NCBI RefSeq assembly: GCF_003945345.1
Contig: NZ_AP019308.1
Span: 62,001 to 126,000, forward strand
Source: Paenibacillus baekrokdamisoli
Lineage (GTDB): Bacteria; Bacillota; Bacilli; Paenibacillales; Paenibacillaceae
Reading direction: 5' to 3'
Length of the DNA: 64,000 nt
The position numbers were made by a program, and so were the translations under genes. The first letter of the stretch is position 1. Every line of letters starts with the position of its first letter. Shown piece after piece: positions 35,772 through 45,882 of this stretch. The notes under the pieces are model-generated. The model saw only the letters and a program-made list of their open reading frames with translations, had not been told where the DNA came from and did not search any database.

Positions 35772-37004
35772 ATGCAGTCAGGCATGCGATTGAAATGGCA
35801 TTTATGGAGAGGAAACGCGACCATTTCCCCAGAACGACGGTTAAGCAAAGAAGCGATCATTGCGATGATCATTCATGGCTGTTTTCAGTTCGGTGCCTCG
35901 ATGTCGGGTCTGTTTCTTAATTTGTACTTATGGCGTTTGACGCAGGATTTGATGGTAAATGGCATTTATAACATTGTCGTCTTTGTATTTTCACCTGTCG
36001 CTTTTGCTCTGGGCGGCTGGATCGCCAAGCGGAAGGATCGAATGGTCACTTATCGACTAGGGATTGTGATGATTGCTTTATTTTATCTTGTCGTTATTAT
36101 AGCGCAGGAGAAGGTTGTAGAGTGGTATCTATTATTCGCCATCTTCAACGGTATGGCAGCTGGGTTCTATTGGACGGGATATTTGGTGCTGATGTACGAC
36201 GTGTCTACCGAGAGCAACCGCGTTCGCTTCCTAGCAATTAATATGGTTGTATTTAATTCAGCAGGTTTGCTTGGACCGGCCATAGCCGGTTTTATTATAC
36301 AAATGAATGAGGGACTGCGGGGGTATATTATCACTTTCTCATTCGCATTCATCATGTTTCTCGTCGCGTCGGTTATTAGCTTTCGCATTCCATTATTTAA
36401 GTCGCATCATAAAGTATATCATTTGCGATTGATAGGTCTCGTTATGCGGAAGAATATTCGATGGGTAAAGGGACTCACTGCCTTCTTAGTGTTGGGACTC
36501 TTCCAGGGGATTATGCTATTCTTGCCTAATATTCTACTCTACCAAACGGTCGGGAGGGAGGATTGGGTAGGTTATTTTGGGGTTTTCTTCTCGGCGCTTA
36601 CGGTGTCTACGGGCTATGTCATTTCGCGCAAAGCGAAGGAGGAGCAGGTGCGCAAATATGTGCTCTATTCCACGACGGGGATCATTATTGGAGCACTCTT
36701 CTTATTAATAGATGTGAAAATGTGGACAGTTGTGCTGTTTATGATTGCCTTCTCGATCTGTAATCCGCTGGCCGTAAATACGCTAACCTCCTATTATTAC
36801 CGGTTAATAGGCACGCTGCCGCTTAAAGGCCAGCTGAAAGTAGAATCAGTCGTTATGCGAGAGGTGTTTCTGAATACGGGTAGAGTCATATCCATTATTC
36901 TACTCATTGTTCTCTCGCATGACCTTCATTCCATATGGCTGCCTATCGTGCTGGTGGGGAGTGCGCTGCTCCAATATGTCTTATTTTTTCTTATTAATGG
37001 TTAG
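35772..37004 (+). CDS. MFS transporter, substrate unknown
   Basis: 410 residues, 12 predicted membrane helices after a basic N-terminus. The loop between helices 2 and 3 (GGWIAKRKDRMVTYRLG) is the MFS motif A position. I cannot assign the substrate. ATG behind TAGGGGGCGTAGACAG. Confidence 0.85.
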   Translation: MQSGMRLKWHLWRGNATISPERRLSKEAIIAMIIHGCFQFGASMSGLFLNLYLWRLTQDLMVNGIYNIVVFVFSPVAFALGGWIAKRKDRMVTYRLGIVMIALFYLVVIIAQEKVVEWYLLFAIFNGMAAGFYWTGYLVLMYDVSTESNRVRFLAINMVVFNSAGLLGPAIAGFIIQMNEGLRGYIITFSFAFIMFLVASVISFRIPLFKSHHKVYHLRLIGLVMRKNIRWVKGLTAFLVLGLFQGIMLFLPNILLYQTVGREDWVGYFGVFFSALTVSTGYVISRKAKEEQVRKYVLYSTTGIIIGALFLLIDVKMWTVVLFMIAFSICNPLAVNTLTSYYYRLIGTLPLKGQLKVESVVMREVFLNTGRVISIILLIVLSHDLHSIWLPIVLVGSALLQYVLFFLING

Positions 37005-37093
37005 ATCTAGTGGTCAATAGCAGCCTGTTGATTAGCTTAGCAACCTCTCCCGCTGATATAATCATTTTATGAGAATGGAAAGGGGTGCTTCCT

Positions 37094-37618
37094 ATGGATG
37101 CAAGATATCCAATCGGTCACTTTGAATCAAATGGAGCGATTACGTCAGCGCAGAGAGCAGCTTGGATTGAAGAGCTGGAGCAGCTTCCGTCACAGCTAGC
37201 TGCTGCGGTTAATGATTTATCACAAGAGCAGCTAAATACCCCTTATCGTGAGGAGGGATGGACGGTTAGACAGGTTATTCACCATATTGCAGATAGCCAT
37301 ATGAACAGCTATACTCGCTTCAAGCTGGCCCTTACTGAGGATCGGCCAACCATTAGACCTTATTATGAAGACAGATGGGCAGAGCTTGCGGATACGACCA
37401 CTGCACCGATTGCTCTTTCTTTGGTATTAATAAAAGCTTTGCATGAGCGATGGGTTATTTTGTTAAAGACGATGAGTGAGGCGGATTATGCAAGAACTTT
37501 TTTTCACCCGGAGTCTGAGAAGACGATTGCGCTAGATTATAACTTAGGCGTCTATGCTTGGCATGGGAAGCATCATCTAGCGCATATTACTAAGCTCGCG
37601 GAGCGAATGGGTTGGTAG
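37094..37618 (+). CDS. bstA: DinB-fold thiol transferase (BstA/YfiT-like)
   Basis: 174 residues from the ATG at 37094 (AAAGGGG upstream); an in-frame GTG lies inside the ribosome site. DinB/YfiT four-helix bundle with the metal-binding histidines in VIHHIADSHMN and HGKHHLAHITKL. Close in length and motif to Bacillus YfiT/BstA, a putative bacillithiol S-transferase used against electrophiles and drugs. The assignment rests on family resemblance only. Confidence 0.8.
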   Translation: MDARYPIGHFESNGAITSAQRAAWIEELEQLPSQLAAAVNDLSQEQLNTPYREEGWTVRQVIHHIADSHMNSYTRFKLALTEDRPTIRPYYEDRWAELADTTTAPIALSLVLIKALHERWVILLKTMSEADYARTFFHPESEKTIALDYNLGVYAWHGKHHLAHITKLAERMGW

Positions 37619-37639
37619 AATAGGAATTAGGAAGCAGTT

Positions 37640-38671
37640 CTATAACGATCCGAATTTAATCGGGATATGCTTCGGCTTAGCCGATTCATAAGCAGCCAGA
37701 ATTTGATCGATATGGTCGTTCCATTCCGGGTCTACCGTGCAGATCTCAGGTCTCTTCTCAAAAGATGCCACTGTACGTTTGATTCCTTCAGCGAAAGGTA
37801 GAGTCGCTCGGTATTCAGGAACGAATCGTTTGATCTTGCTGTTATCGAAGACAGCGCTGACCGCTTTATCTCCCAGGAGGCCGCCTTTATAGTCCGTCGA
37901 GAAGGAGATGAGGAAGTCGGAGGAGATCGGAACGAGAATAGGCTCCACTCCCGCGGCTGCTCCTATCGCGGCGTAGATCTGATTCCAGCTAAGCACCTCA
38001 TCAGACGTAATATGGAACGCCTCCCCAATGGCAGCCGTGTTACCTAGCAGACCAACAAAGCCTTTTGCAAAATCAGTATTGTGGGTCATCGTCCAAAGAG
38101 ACGTTCCATCACCATGTACAATGATTTTCTGGCCGCGACGAATGCGATCGATGAGGGACCAAGGGTGATTCCAGCTATTCAAGGATGCTGGGATCATCGT
38201 GTCCCCATAAGTAAAGGACGGACGAACAATTGTAACTGGGAAACCGGAGTTTCGGTAGGCTTCCATCAGCAGCTCTTCGGATGCGATTTTGTCGCGGGAG
38301 TACTGCCAGTAAGGATTTGATAAAGGTGTTTCCTCCGTAACTATATAATGCTGCAGCGGCTTCTGATAGGCAGAAGCAGAACTGATATAGATGTATTGCT
38401 TCGTATTATCACGGAACAGCTCAATGTCTGTGCGTGCATGCTCGGGAGTAAAAGCAATCCAATCGACGACGACATCAAACGCATAGCCCATTAGCGTTTC
38501 GGCGGAAGCCGCAAGGTCACGGATATCGCCTTGAATAAGATGTGCACCGTCTGGCACCCATTCACTCCGTTTACCCCGGTTGAAAAGATAGAGCTCATGA
38601 CCTTGCTCGACCACCAATTTGGAGGAAGCCTCGCTAATTAAACCCGTTCCGCCAATGAATAGTACTTTCAT
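37640..38671 (-). CDS. NAD-dependent epimerase/dehydratase (SDR)
   Basis: 343 residues. The ATG at 38671 is preferred because AAGGAG sits nine bases upstream; the ATG at 38677 is too close. Extended SDR: VLFIGGTGLISEASSKL (Rossmann glycine motif), FNRGKR, and a YQKPLQHYIVTEETPLSNPYWQYSRDK region where the active-site YxxxK appears as YSRDK. Substrate likely a nucleotide sugar or similar; not determinable here. Confidence 0.87.
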   Translation of the reverse strand: MKVLFIGGTGLISEASSKLVVEQGHELYLFNRGKRSEWVPDGAHLIQGDIRDLAASAETLMGYAFDVVVDWIAFTPEHARTDIELFRDNTKQYIYISSASAYQKPLQHYIVTEETPLSNPYWQYSRDKIASEELLMEAYRNSGFPVTIVRPSFTYGDTMIPASLNSWNHPWSLIDRIRRGQKIIVHGDGTSLWTMTHNTDFAKGFVGLLGNTAAIGEAFHITSDEVLSWNQIYAAIGAAAGVEPILVPISSDFLISFSTDYKGGLLGDKAVSAVFDNSKIKRFVPEYRATLPFAEGIKRTVASFEKRPEICTVDPEWNDHIDQILAAYESAKPKHIPIKFGSL

Positions 38672-38743
38672 GTCCATCCACTCCTTCTTGATTAAGGTTG
38701 ACTAGCAGCATGTGTCTTTCTTCAATAATATCCCGCCAAAGCG

Positions 38744-39367
38744 TTATTCACTTTCTGAGAGTTCATCCAGCGACTTGCTGAAGCTTGGTGCCATATTCGT
38801 TAGAAACCAATCGACCTCCGGCATTGCAAGCTTGGTGAGTGCTTGTTCTGTTTGGCCTTTGGCGACGGCGAACTCGCGGTTGCCTGAGGAGAGCTCGGAC
38901 AAGCATTTCATATAAGCATCAAGCAGATCGGCTGCTTTGACCATTTGCAGAAGCTCAGCCTCTTCTTTGGGGAGTTTACTGTATGCAGTGGTATCATGCC
39001 CGCCAACCAGCGGGGCATAGGCCGAATGCAGCTCTGGCGGTACCATGCCGAGCAGCCGCTCAGCAGCCATAGCCTCGATCTCGCGGAAATTCGCGAGCAT
39101 CTTCGGGTTGTGATGCTTAACCGGCGTTGGTATGTCGCCGGTGAATACCTCGGTCGCGTCGTGAAACAAGGCCATCGACGTCGCTCGGTCGGCATTCAGC
39201 GATCGTCCGAATAGGCGGTTGCCAATCTCACAAAGCATATGAGCAAGCAGGGCAACATGATAGGAATGCTCGGCAACATTTTCGCGTGTGGTATTGCGCA
39301 TAAGGCTCCAGCGTTCGATATATCGTAGGCGGTACAAGTAGGCGATGAAATGACTTTCCATATTCAT
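38744..39367 (-). CDS. yfbR: 5'-deoxynucleotidase YfbR-like (HD domain)
   Basis: 207 residues. HD phosphohydrolase with AEHSYHVALLAH (first metal His), ALFHDATEVFTGDIPTPVKHH (HD pair) and KAADLLDAYMKCL (last metal Asp), all matching YfbR, which dephosphorylates deoxyribonucleoside 5'-monophosphates in the cytoplasm. ATG start. Possibly transcribed with the SDR gene 72 bp downstream on the same strand. Confidence 0.9.
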   Translation of the reverse strand: MNMESHFIAYLYRLRYIERWSLMRNTTRENVAEHSYHVALLAHMLCEIGNRLFGRSLNADRATSMALFHDATEVFTGDIPTPVKHHNPKMLANFREIEAMAAERLLGMVPPELHSAYAPLVGGHDTTAYSKLPKEEAELLQMVKAADLLDAYMKCLSELSSGNREFAVAKGQTEQALTKLAMPEVDWFLTNMAPSFSKSLDELSESE

Positions 39368-39505
39368 ACTTCCCTTCTATATTCTATTAAACGAGAGTGA
39401 AAACCTCAGCTCATAAGCGCTCTAGGCGGTTTGCCCACTAGATTGTATATGTTATTATATAATTAAAGTTACAATGCGAACAGAGAGAGGAGCTAGAACT
39501 ACTTT

Positions 39506-41050
39506 ATGCAACATTTTGAACAAAGCGTTTATAACCTTATCGTTGAGACCTCCACGAACCTTCCAGGGGACGTACGCAAGGTCATCCAGGCGGCACAAGA
39601 AGCTGAGGACCGCGCAACGCGCGCGGGACTGTCCCTATCAACTATAGCGACTAACATTGAGATGGCGGAGAGCAAGGTTTCGCCTATTTGTCAGGATACG
39701 GGGATGCCGACGTTCATTGTTCATACACCAGTCGGAGCAAACCAAATCATTATGAAGCAGCAGATCCGCAGCGCAATCGCGCGTGCAACGAAGGATGGCA
39801 AGCTTCGTACGAACTCGGTCGATTCACTAACCGGTGCCAATACAGGTGATAACCTTGGACCAGGAACACCGGTTATTCACTTTGAGCAATGGGAGAAAGA
39901 CGATGTGGATATTCGTCTCATTCTTAAAGGCGGCGGGTGCGAGAATAAGAACATTCAATATAGTCTGCCGACTGAGCTGGAAGGACTTGGCAAAGCGGGC
40001 CGTGATCTGGATGGCATTCGCAAATGTGTGATGCATGCGATTTATCAAGCGCAAGGACAAGGCTGCAGTGCTGGCTTTATCGGCGTTGGCATCGGCGGTG
40101 ATCGTACAACAGGCTATGAATTAGCGAAGCAGCAGCTCTTCCGCCATACGGAGGACACAAATCCAATCGCCGAGCTGCAGCAGCTCGAAGAATATGTGAT
40201 GGAGAATGCGAATAAGCTTGGCATCGGTACAATGGGCTTCGGCGGAGCAGTAACGCTGCTTGGCTGTAAAGCAGGCGTGATGAATCGTCTGCCAGCGAGT
40301 TTCTTCGTCTCTGTTGCTTATAACTGCTGGGCTTACCGTCGCCAAGGTGTTCTGCTTCATGCAGAGTCCGGTGAGATTAAAGAGTGGATTTACCCGAGCG
40401 GTTCCGATACTCCAATGAAGCTGGCAGCAGCGGATGCGGCGGCAGATGCAGTGACCGAACAGGCGGAACGCCGTGAAGTTGTGCTGAATACACCATTCTC
40501 GGAAGAAGAGGTTCGCAGCCTGAAGGTTGGCGACATTGTCATTATTAATGGAGAGATGCATACAGGCCGTGATGCGCTGCATCATTACTTGATGGATCAC
40601 GATGCACCGATCGACCTGAATGGCGCCGTTATTTATCACTGTGGTCCGGTTATGCTTAAGGATGAAGAGGGCTGGCATGTCAAAGCAGCGGGTCCAACGA
40701 CCAGTATTCGCGAGGAGCCGTACCAAGGCGATATTATGAAGAAATTCGGCATTCGTGCTGTAATCGGTAAAGGCGGCATGGGTGCCAAGACATTGGCTGC
40801 ACTTCAAGAGCATGGTGGAGTCTACTTGAATGCTATTGGTGGTGCTGCTCAATATTATGCGGAATGCTTCAAGAAGGTAAATGGCGTCGATTATATGGAA
40901 TTCGGTATTCCAGAGGCGATGTGGCATCTACAGACCGAGGGGTTCGCAGCTATTGTGACGATGGATTCTCACGGTAATAGCTTGCATGCTGAAGTTGAGA
41001 AGGATTCCTTAGCCAAACTAACACAATTCAAAGAACCTGTATTTAAATAA
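39506..41050 (+). CDS. fumA: Fumarate hydratase class I (iron-sulfur)
   Basis: 514 residues with alpha and beta domains fused, the usual form of the single-subunit class I enzyme. The three [4Fe-4S] cysteines appear in SPICQDTGMP, QGCSAGFIG and LLGCKAGVM. The C-terminal beta domain contains VGDIVIINGEMHTGRDALH and AVIGKGGMGAKTL. It interconverts fumarate and malate in the TCA cycle and is oxygen-sensitive. ATG behind GAGAGGAGCTAGAA. Single gene. Confidence 0.95.
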   Translation: MQHFEQSVYNLIVETSTNLPGDVRKVIQAAQEAEDRATRAGLSLSTIATNIEMAESKVSPICQDTGMPTFIVHTPVGANQIIMKQQIRSAIARATKDGKLRTNSVDSLTGANTGDNLGPGTPVIHFEQWEKDDVDIRLILKGGGCENKNIQYSLPTELEGLGKAGRDLDGIRKCVMHAIYQAQGQGCSAGFIGVGIGGDRTTGYELAKQQLFRHTEDTNPIAELQQLEEYVMENANKLGIGTMGFGGAVTLLGCKAGVMNRLPASFFVSVAYNCWAYRRQGVLLHAESGEIKEWIYPSGSDTPMKLAAADAAADAVTEQAERREVVLNTPFSEEEVRSLKVGDIVIINGEMHTGRDALHHYLMDHDAPIDLNGAVIYHCGPVMLKDEEGWHVKAAGPTTSIREEPYQGDIMKKFGIRAVIGKGGMGAKTLAALQEHGGVYLNAIGGAAQYYAECFKKVNGVDYMEFGIPEAMWHLQTEGFAAIVTMDSHGNSLHAEVEKDSLAKLTQFKEPVFK

Positions 41051-41099
41051 GTGATTGCTGCCATTATATAGATAAAATGAGGGATGCGTTACGCGCAGC

Positions 41100-42053
41100 T
41101 TGGGCTTAGCCTTTAATCGTAGATTTGAACAATGGATGTTTCTTATTATCCCTGGATCTCTTGTCCTGGGATTCTTTTTTTCAACACAGCTTCATCGGTT
41201 TGTACCAGCCGTTCCTTATTTATTTGCTTATGTGACGCTGACAATGGCAATTGGCTGTGGTCTCCAGCAGCTTCGTACCGTTCTGAGAAAGCCTGGTGTG
41301 ATGATCTGGACGTTCGTTCTCGCCCATATCGTATCACCGCTGATTGCTTATGGACTTGGGAGCTTGCTCTTCGGAGCAGGCTCACCTTACGTTGTCGGGC
41401 TTGTTCTATTCACCATTATTCCGCTAGGTGTCTCCACGGTCCTGTGGGTAGGGATGTCAGCTGGCAGCGTGCCGCTCATGCTTGCGATGGTGGTTATTGA
41501 TTCGGCACTTAGTCCTTTTGTTGTTCCAGCGGGTATTCATTTATTATTCAAAACGGCAGTAGAGACGAATACGATGCAGATGATGGGTGATTTGCTTATT
41601 CTTATTGTGGCGCCCACGATTATCGGTGTACTCCTCTATGAATGGACCAAAGGACGGATTCAGCCCTTCGTTCAGCCTTACGCCGCGCCGTTGTCCAAAC
41701 TTTGCTTTGTTGCGGTTGTCGCGCTTAATGCAGCTGCGATTGCTCCTTATACGGAAATGCTTCGAGGCGATTTAATACGGCTTATCCCACTTTCGATTGT
41801 GATGGTTGGCCTATGCTATGCAGTCGGCTACTTCGGTACCGCTACTTATCGGAATCGTGAGGTACAGGTCACCGTATCCTACGCGACGGGCATGCGGAAC
41901 ATTTCCCTTGGTATTGTGCTTGCGCTCGGTTATTTCAGTCCGCTTGCTGCTGTACCCGTCGTGCTGTCTATTCTTATCCAACAGCCGCTGGCAACGGTTC
42001 ATCATTATGTTTTACAAAAGCTTCACAATCGAAAAGCTAGCGCGGATGCCTAA
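41100..42053 (+). CDS. Bile acid:sodium symporter (BASS) family transporter
   Basis: 317 residues with nine or ten membrane helices. TTG start behind GAGGGATGCG; an alternative start is hard to see. BASS-family features: TMAIGCGLQQLRTVLRKP in the N-half, the conserved ATGMRNISLGIVLALGYF cross-over helix, and PVVLSILIQQPLATV near the end. Members take up organic anions such as keto acids or pantoate with sodium. The substrate is not evident. It may be co-transcribed with the kinase gene 47 bp downstream. Confidence 0.85.
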   Translation: MGLAFNRRFEQWMFLIIPGSLVLGFFFSTQLHRFVPAVPYLFAYVTLTMAIGCGLQQLRTVLRKPGVMIWTFVLAHIVSPLIAYGLGSLLFGAGSPYVVGLVLFTIIPLGVSTVLWVGMSAGSVPLMLAMVVIDSALSPFVVPAGIHLLFKTAVETNTMQMMGDLLILIVAPTIIGVLLYEWTKGRIQPFVQPYAAPLSKLCFVAVVALNAAAIAPYTEMLRGDLIRLIPLSIVMVGLCYAVGYFGTATYRNREVQVTVSYATGMRNISLGIVLALGYFSPLAAVPVVLSILIQQPLATVHHYVLQKLHNRKASADA

Positions 42054-42099
42054 GGACAGGTACGATAAGGGACGAATGAATTCGTGGAGGTAGGAAGAC

Positions 42100-43902
42100 A
42101 TGAGCAGTTTTCGCATGCGGCTGACGTTTATCCTGATTGGGATGATCGGTTTATCGGTACTTGCAGCAGGTTTATTTATGGGAAAGACCTATAAGGATAA
42201 CCATATGGATGCCTTGCAGGATAATCTGGTACGCGAGATGAGTGTTATTCTGGACCAGATGCAGTGGCCGACAGCAGAAGCTGTTATTCCTTATGATTAT
42301 TTTACGCAAAAGGCTGAGAAGCTGAAAAAAATTACAGAATCAAGGGTTACCTTTATCCGCGGGGATGGTGTTGTGCTTGGCGATTCCGATCATGATCCGA
42401 AGACGATGGACAACCATTTGAATCGTGAGGAAATACAGATCGCGAAGAAGGATGGTTTTGGGCGTTCGATTCGGCATAGCGATACGACCAATGAGAATCT
42501 ACTTTATGTAGCAAAGCTCGTTGATCCTAAAAATCCGCAATCGGATATTATTCGTTTGGCGTTAAGCCTGAAAACGGTGGATAAGAGCATCCAGCGCATT
42601 TGGTCTACTTTAATTGTTGGGCTGCTTATCTTATTCGTGGTGGCAGCAGTGATTAGCTATCGTGTGGCGCTCGGGCTGACTAGGCCTCTTGAACAAATTA
42701 CAAAGGTCTCCAAGCGGATAAAAAACTTGGATTATAAGGCTCGTGTAGCGGTGAAGAGAAATGATGAAATCGGGGAGTTAGGTTACTCCATTAACGCGAT
42801 GGCGGATAGTCTTCAGATCCAGATGGCCCGGATTCATCAGAATGAGAACCAGCTTGCAAGCGTGCTTGATAATATGATTAATGGTATTGTGATGATCGAT
42901 CGAACCGGTCGCATCGTGCTTATTAATCGCTGTGCGGAAGAACTGCTCGGTTTATCAGCCAGTGATCTCGTTGGCCGTAACTATGCAGAAGCCAAGCAGC
43001 AGTATGAGCTATCGCAGATCATACAAGATGGACTCGAACGCAGGGAGCATTTGCGGGAAGAGATTACGTTTTATTTTCCAGAGGAAAGACTGCTTGATCT
43101 GAATCTTGTGCCGATATTCGAGGATAGTGATGAGTTTGGCGGCGTACTGCTTGTCTTACAGGACGTAACGGCTATTCGTCGGCTTGAGAGGATGCGCAGC
43201 GAATTCGTGGCTAACGTGTCGCATGAGCTCAAGACACCAGTTACCGCGGTAAAAGGCTTTGCTGAAACGCTGCTCGGAGGGGCTGTTAACGATCCAGAGA
43301 CAGCACGATCATTCCTGCAAATTATTTTCGATGAGAGTGATCGTTTGAATCGCTTAATTGGGGATATTCTCGAGCTTTCAAAGGTGGAGTCCAGACGTAT
43401 ACCGCTGCAATTCTCGCCAATTGAGCTATCATCGTTCATTGCGAAGACGATTGAGCTGATGGGCTCTGAGGCTGTGCGGAAGAATATTCGAATCTCTGTA
43501 AAAGTTGAGCCAGGCATCTATGTAGAAGCTGATGAAGATCGCCTGCGGCAAATTATAATGAATTTACTCGCTAATGGCATTAGTTACACGCCTGATGGCG
43601 GCCATGTCTCTATACAAGCAGAGCCTGTTATTAATGAGGCCGCAGGGCGCGATGAGACGGATTACGATCATATCCGAATTCATATTTCTGACACAGGAAT
43701 CGGTATACCGAAGAAGGACTTGCCGCGGATATTCGAGCGTTTCTACCGGGTGGACAAGGCTAGATCACGGAGTTCAGGCGGAACGGGACTTGGTCTGTCG
43801 ATTGTGAAGCATTTGGTGGAGCTGCATAAAGGCTCAATCTCCGTAAGCAGTAATTTGGGCGCGGGTTCAACGTTTACGATAGAATTGCCTGTCTTGCAGT
43901 AA
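42100..43902 (+). CDS. PhoR-like sensor histidine kinase
   Basis: 600 residues, ATG behind GGAGGTAGGAAGAC. Order: membrane helix (8-28), extracytoplasmic sensor (about 30-165), second helix (168-190), HAMP (190-243), PAS (about 250-360), HisKA with FVANVSHELKTPVTAVKGF (phospho-His near 373) and HATPase (DEDRLRQIIMNLLANGISYTP, GTGLGLSIVKHLVELH). Domain order and motifs match PhoR/PnpS of Bacilli. The regulator gene follows 127 bp downstream; in Bacillus the order is phoP then phoR, so the order here is reversed. Confidence 0.88.
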   Translation: MSSFRMRLTFILIGMIGLSVLAAGLFMGKTYKDNHMDALQDNLVREMSVILDQMQWPTAEAVIPYDYFTQKAEKLKKITESRVTFIRGDGVVLGDSDHDPKTMDNHLNREEIQIAKKDGFGRSIRHSDTTNENLLYVAKLVDPKNPQSDIIRLALSLKTVDKSIQRIWSTLIVGLLILFVVAAVISYRVALGLTRPLEQITKVSKRIKNLDYKARVAVKRNDEIGELGYSINAMADSLQIQMARIHQNENQLASVLDNMINGIVMIDRTGRIVLINRCAEELLGLSASDLVGRNYAEAKQQYELSQIIQDGLERREHLREEITFYFPEERLLDLNLVPIFEDSDEFGGVLLVLQDVTAIRRLERMRSEFVANVSHELKTPVTAVKGFAETLLGGAVNDPETARSFLQIIFDESDRLNRLIGDILELSKVESRRIPLQFSPIELSSFIAKTIELMGSEAVRKNIRISVKVEPGIYVEADEDRLRQIIMNLLANGISYTPDGGHVSIQAEPVINEAAGRDETDYDHIRIHISDTGIGIPKKDLPRIFERFYRVDKARSRSSGGTGLGLSIVKHLVELHKGSISVSSNLGAGSTFTIELPVLQ

Positions 43903-44029
43903 AAATAATCAAATCATTTGAATGTGGAGAGGGTAGGGGGTTTACCCACTTTCTATTGAATGATATGATTAGTTTGTAAATGATCGTGAGAATCACTATA
44001 AGAGGATCAAGCGGAAGCTGGGGGTCACC

Positions 44030-44749
44030 ATGACACAAAAAGTGCTGGTCATTGAAGACGAACCGACACTCGCTAGACTGCTTTCCTACAACCTGTCGCA
44101 GGAAGGGTACGACACGACTGTGATCGACCATGGTGCGGAAGGCTTGCAAGTAGCATTGCAGCGTTCGTTCGATTTGATTATTCTGGATATTATGCTACCA
44201 GGCATGAATGGGTTTGAAATATTATCAAGACTGCGGCAAAGCGGCAACACTACGCCGGTTGTCGTACTGACGGCAAGGAATGCGGAGGAAGAAGTCGTGC
44301 AGGGGCTCAAGCGTGGAGCGGACGACTATATTACGAAGCCCTTTGGCGTTGCGGAACTGCTTGCTCGTGTATCTGCTGTCCTTCGTCGGACAAGTCAAGA
44401 CGACGGCAAGATGACGGAATCCAATGATAAGGTCATTACGGCGGGGGAACTATCCATCTACCCTGAACGTTATGAGGTTATCTTGAATGGGGACTCGGTT
44501 CCTCTTCGTCCGAAGGAATTCGAAGTACTGCTTTATCTCGTACAGCGTCCTGGTATGGTTATTACAAGGGATGATCTAATGAACGTGGTATGGGGATTTG
44601 ATTACATCGGCGGACAGCGCACGGTTGACGTTCATGTCAGCTCATTGCGCAAGAAGCTGGAGCTTGGCCAACAGTCGGTTCAGATTGAATCGATTCGCGG
44701 GGTTGGTTACAAGCTTGTTATGCCAAAAAAGCTCGGAGCACCGAAATAA
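44030..44749 (+). CDS. PhoP-like response regulator (OmpR family)
   Basis: 239 residues. Receiver with Asp53 in LIILDIMLPGMNG and the conserved Lys in DDYITKPFGVAEL. C-terminal winged helix (about 138-232) with VPLRPKEFEVLLYLVQRPGMVITRDDLMN and RTVDVHVSSLRKKLE. Partner of the preceding PhoR-like kinase. Whether the signal is phosphate cannot be decided from sequence. Confidence 0.9.
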   Translation: MTQKVLVIEDEPTLARLLSYNLSQEGYDTTVIDHGAEGLQVALQRSFDLIILDIMLPGMNGFEILSRLRQSGNTTPVVVLTARNAEEEVVQGLKRGADDYITKPFGVAELLARVSAVLRRTSQDDGKMTESNDKVITAGELSIYPERYEVILNGDSVPLRPKEFEVLLYLVQRPGMVITRDDLMNVVWGFDYIGGQRTVDVHVSSLRKKLELGQQSVQIESIRGVGYKLVMPKKLGAPK

Positions 44750-44769
44750 CGGTGATCTGAGCTTTTTTT
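44725..44769 (+). terminator. Terminator overlapping the regulator stop codon
   Basis: AAAAAAGCTC pairs with GAGCTTTTTT around the stop codon, with an inner CACCG/CGGTG stem, then TTG. Confidence 0.85.
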
Positions 44770-44850
44770 GCGTTACCATTGTACCTTTTGTTCCTATTTA
44801 GCGAATCGATCAAATTTTGAGCTAAATAAAGAAAACTGGCCTGTTAACCG

Positions 44851-45720
44851 CTATTGGCGGTTCCAGGCCAGCATTTTTTTCTGAAACTGCTTGGGCGAGC
44901 AATCGTTGTATTTCTTAAACATTTTGTAGAAATGAGCCATATTTGGCATCCCAATTCGCTCTCCTACCTCAGATACGCTCAAATCCTTCGTAAGCAATAT
45001 TCGCTCAGCCCATTTGATTTTTCGATAATTCACATATTCCGTGAAGGATAATCCGATCGCTTTTTTGAAAAACTTAACAAAGTAGTAGTAGCTCATATTA
45101 GCCAGCTTGCATACTTCCTCTACAGGTATGCGATCGGTCAGATGTTCTTCGACGAAATCGAGTACGCCTCGAAGCCGCGCGCGGTCAAAGTCGTCATGCT
45201 CAGCCAGCATCTTCTTCGAATCGTTCCGAATGAGGAGGAGAAGCAGCTTTTTAATGATCATACTGACAGCAATTTCATAACCATTTTGCTTGAAGCTGAC
45301 TTCCTTCAGAATGGCTAGAATACACTCGGCAGCTTCCTTATTAACAGCTGCATTTTCCTGGAAAATATAATTAACCCGACTTAGCGGATTCTTGGTTTCG
45401 GAGAAATAGCGCATATAGGGCATCGTACTATGGTCAAAGAAATCCTCCAGATCAAACTGAAGAATGACATAATCAAGCGGAGTCCCCAGGCTGCGGTCAC
45501 GATGAAGCTGCTTGGCTCCGATAATGACCACGTCCCCGGCGTTGAGACGAAAGCATTCCTCGTCAACATACACGTCGAGAGAGCCCTGATTGATAAGCAG
45601 CAGTTCAAGCTCACGATGGTAGTGCCAATTTATTAAATAGTCGTGGTTACGTTGAGATTGGTACACTTTGAGAGACAAAAGAGGGTTTTCATAAACCACC
45701 TTCTCATTATAAATTTCCAC
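44851..45720 (-). CDS. AraC-family regulator with cupin domain
   Basis: 289 residues. N-terminal cupin (about 25-110: HYHRELELLLINQGSLDVYVDEECFRLNAGDVVIIGAKQLH) and C-terminal AraC helix-turn-helix pair (IPVEEVCKLANMSYYYFVKFFKKAIG, LSVSEVGERIGMPNMAHFYKMFKKY). Its gene is divergent from the Gfo/Idh/MocA dehydrogenase gene 162 bp away and probably controls it in response to a sugar or polyol. Confidence 0.9.
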   Translation of the reverse strand: MEIYNEKVVYENPLLSLKVYQSQRNHDYLINWHYHRELELLLINQGSLDVYVDEECFRLNAGDVVIIGAKQLHRDRSLGTPLDYVILQFDLEDFFDHSTMPYMRYFSETKNPLSRVNYIFQENAAVNKEAAECILAILKEVSFKQNGYEIAVSMIIKKLLLLLIRNDSKKMLAEHDDFDRARLRGVLDFVEEHLTDRIPVEEVCKLANMSYYYFVKFFKKAIGLSFTEYVNYRKIKWAERILLTKDLSVSEVGERIGMPNMAHFYKMFKKYNDCSPKQFQKKMLAWNRQ

Positions 45721-45882
45721 GGAACCATCCCTTCAACAACAAAATCGCATAAAAGCATCACTATTCTGATCCTATATTTTATGACGCAGAATCTCTATAC
45801 TTATTTTAGTGTTTGTCGTAAGATGAAACAAGCATGCAATTAAAAATAATCTCATTTCCTACACTATGGAGGTAGAAACTTA

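Noticed and set aside
40121..40927. 268-residue minus-strand frame
   Set aside because: It lies wholly antisense to the fumarase gene, whose motifs are intact, and has shadow-like His/Cys/Ile-rich composition.
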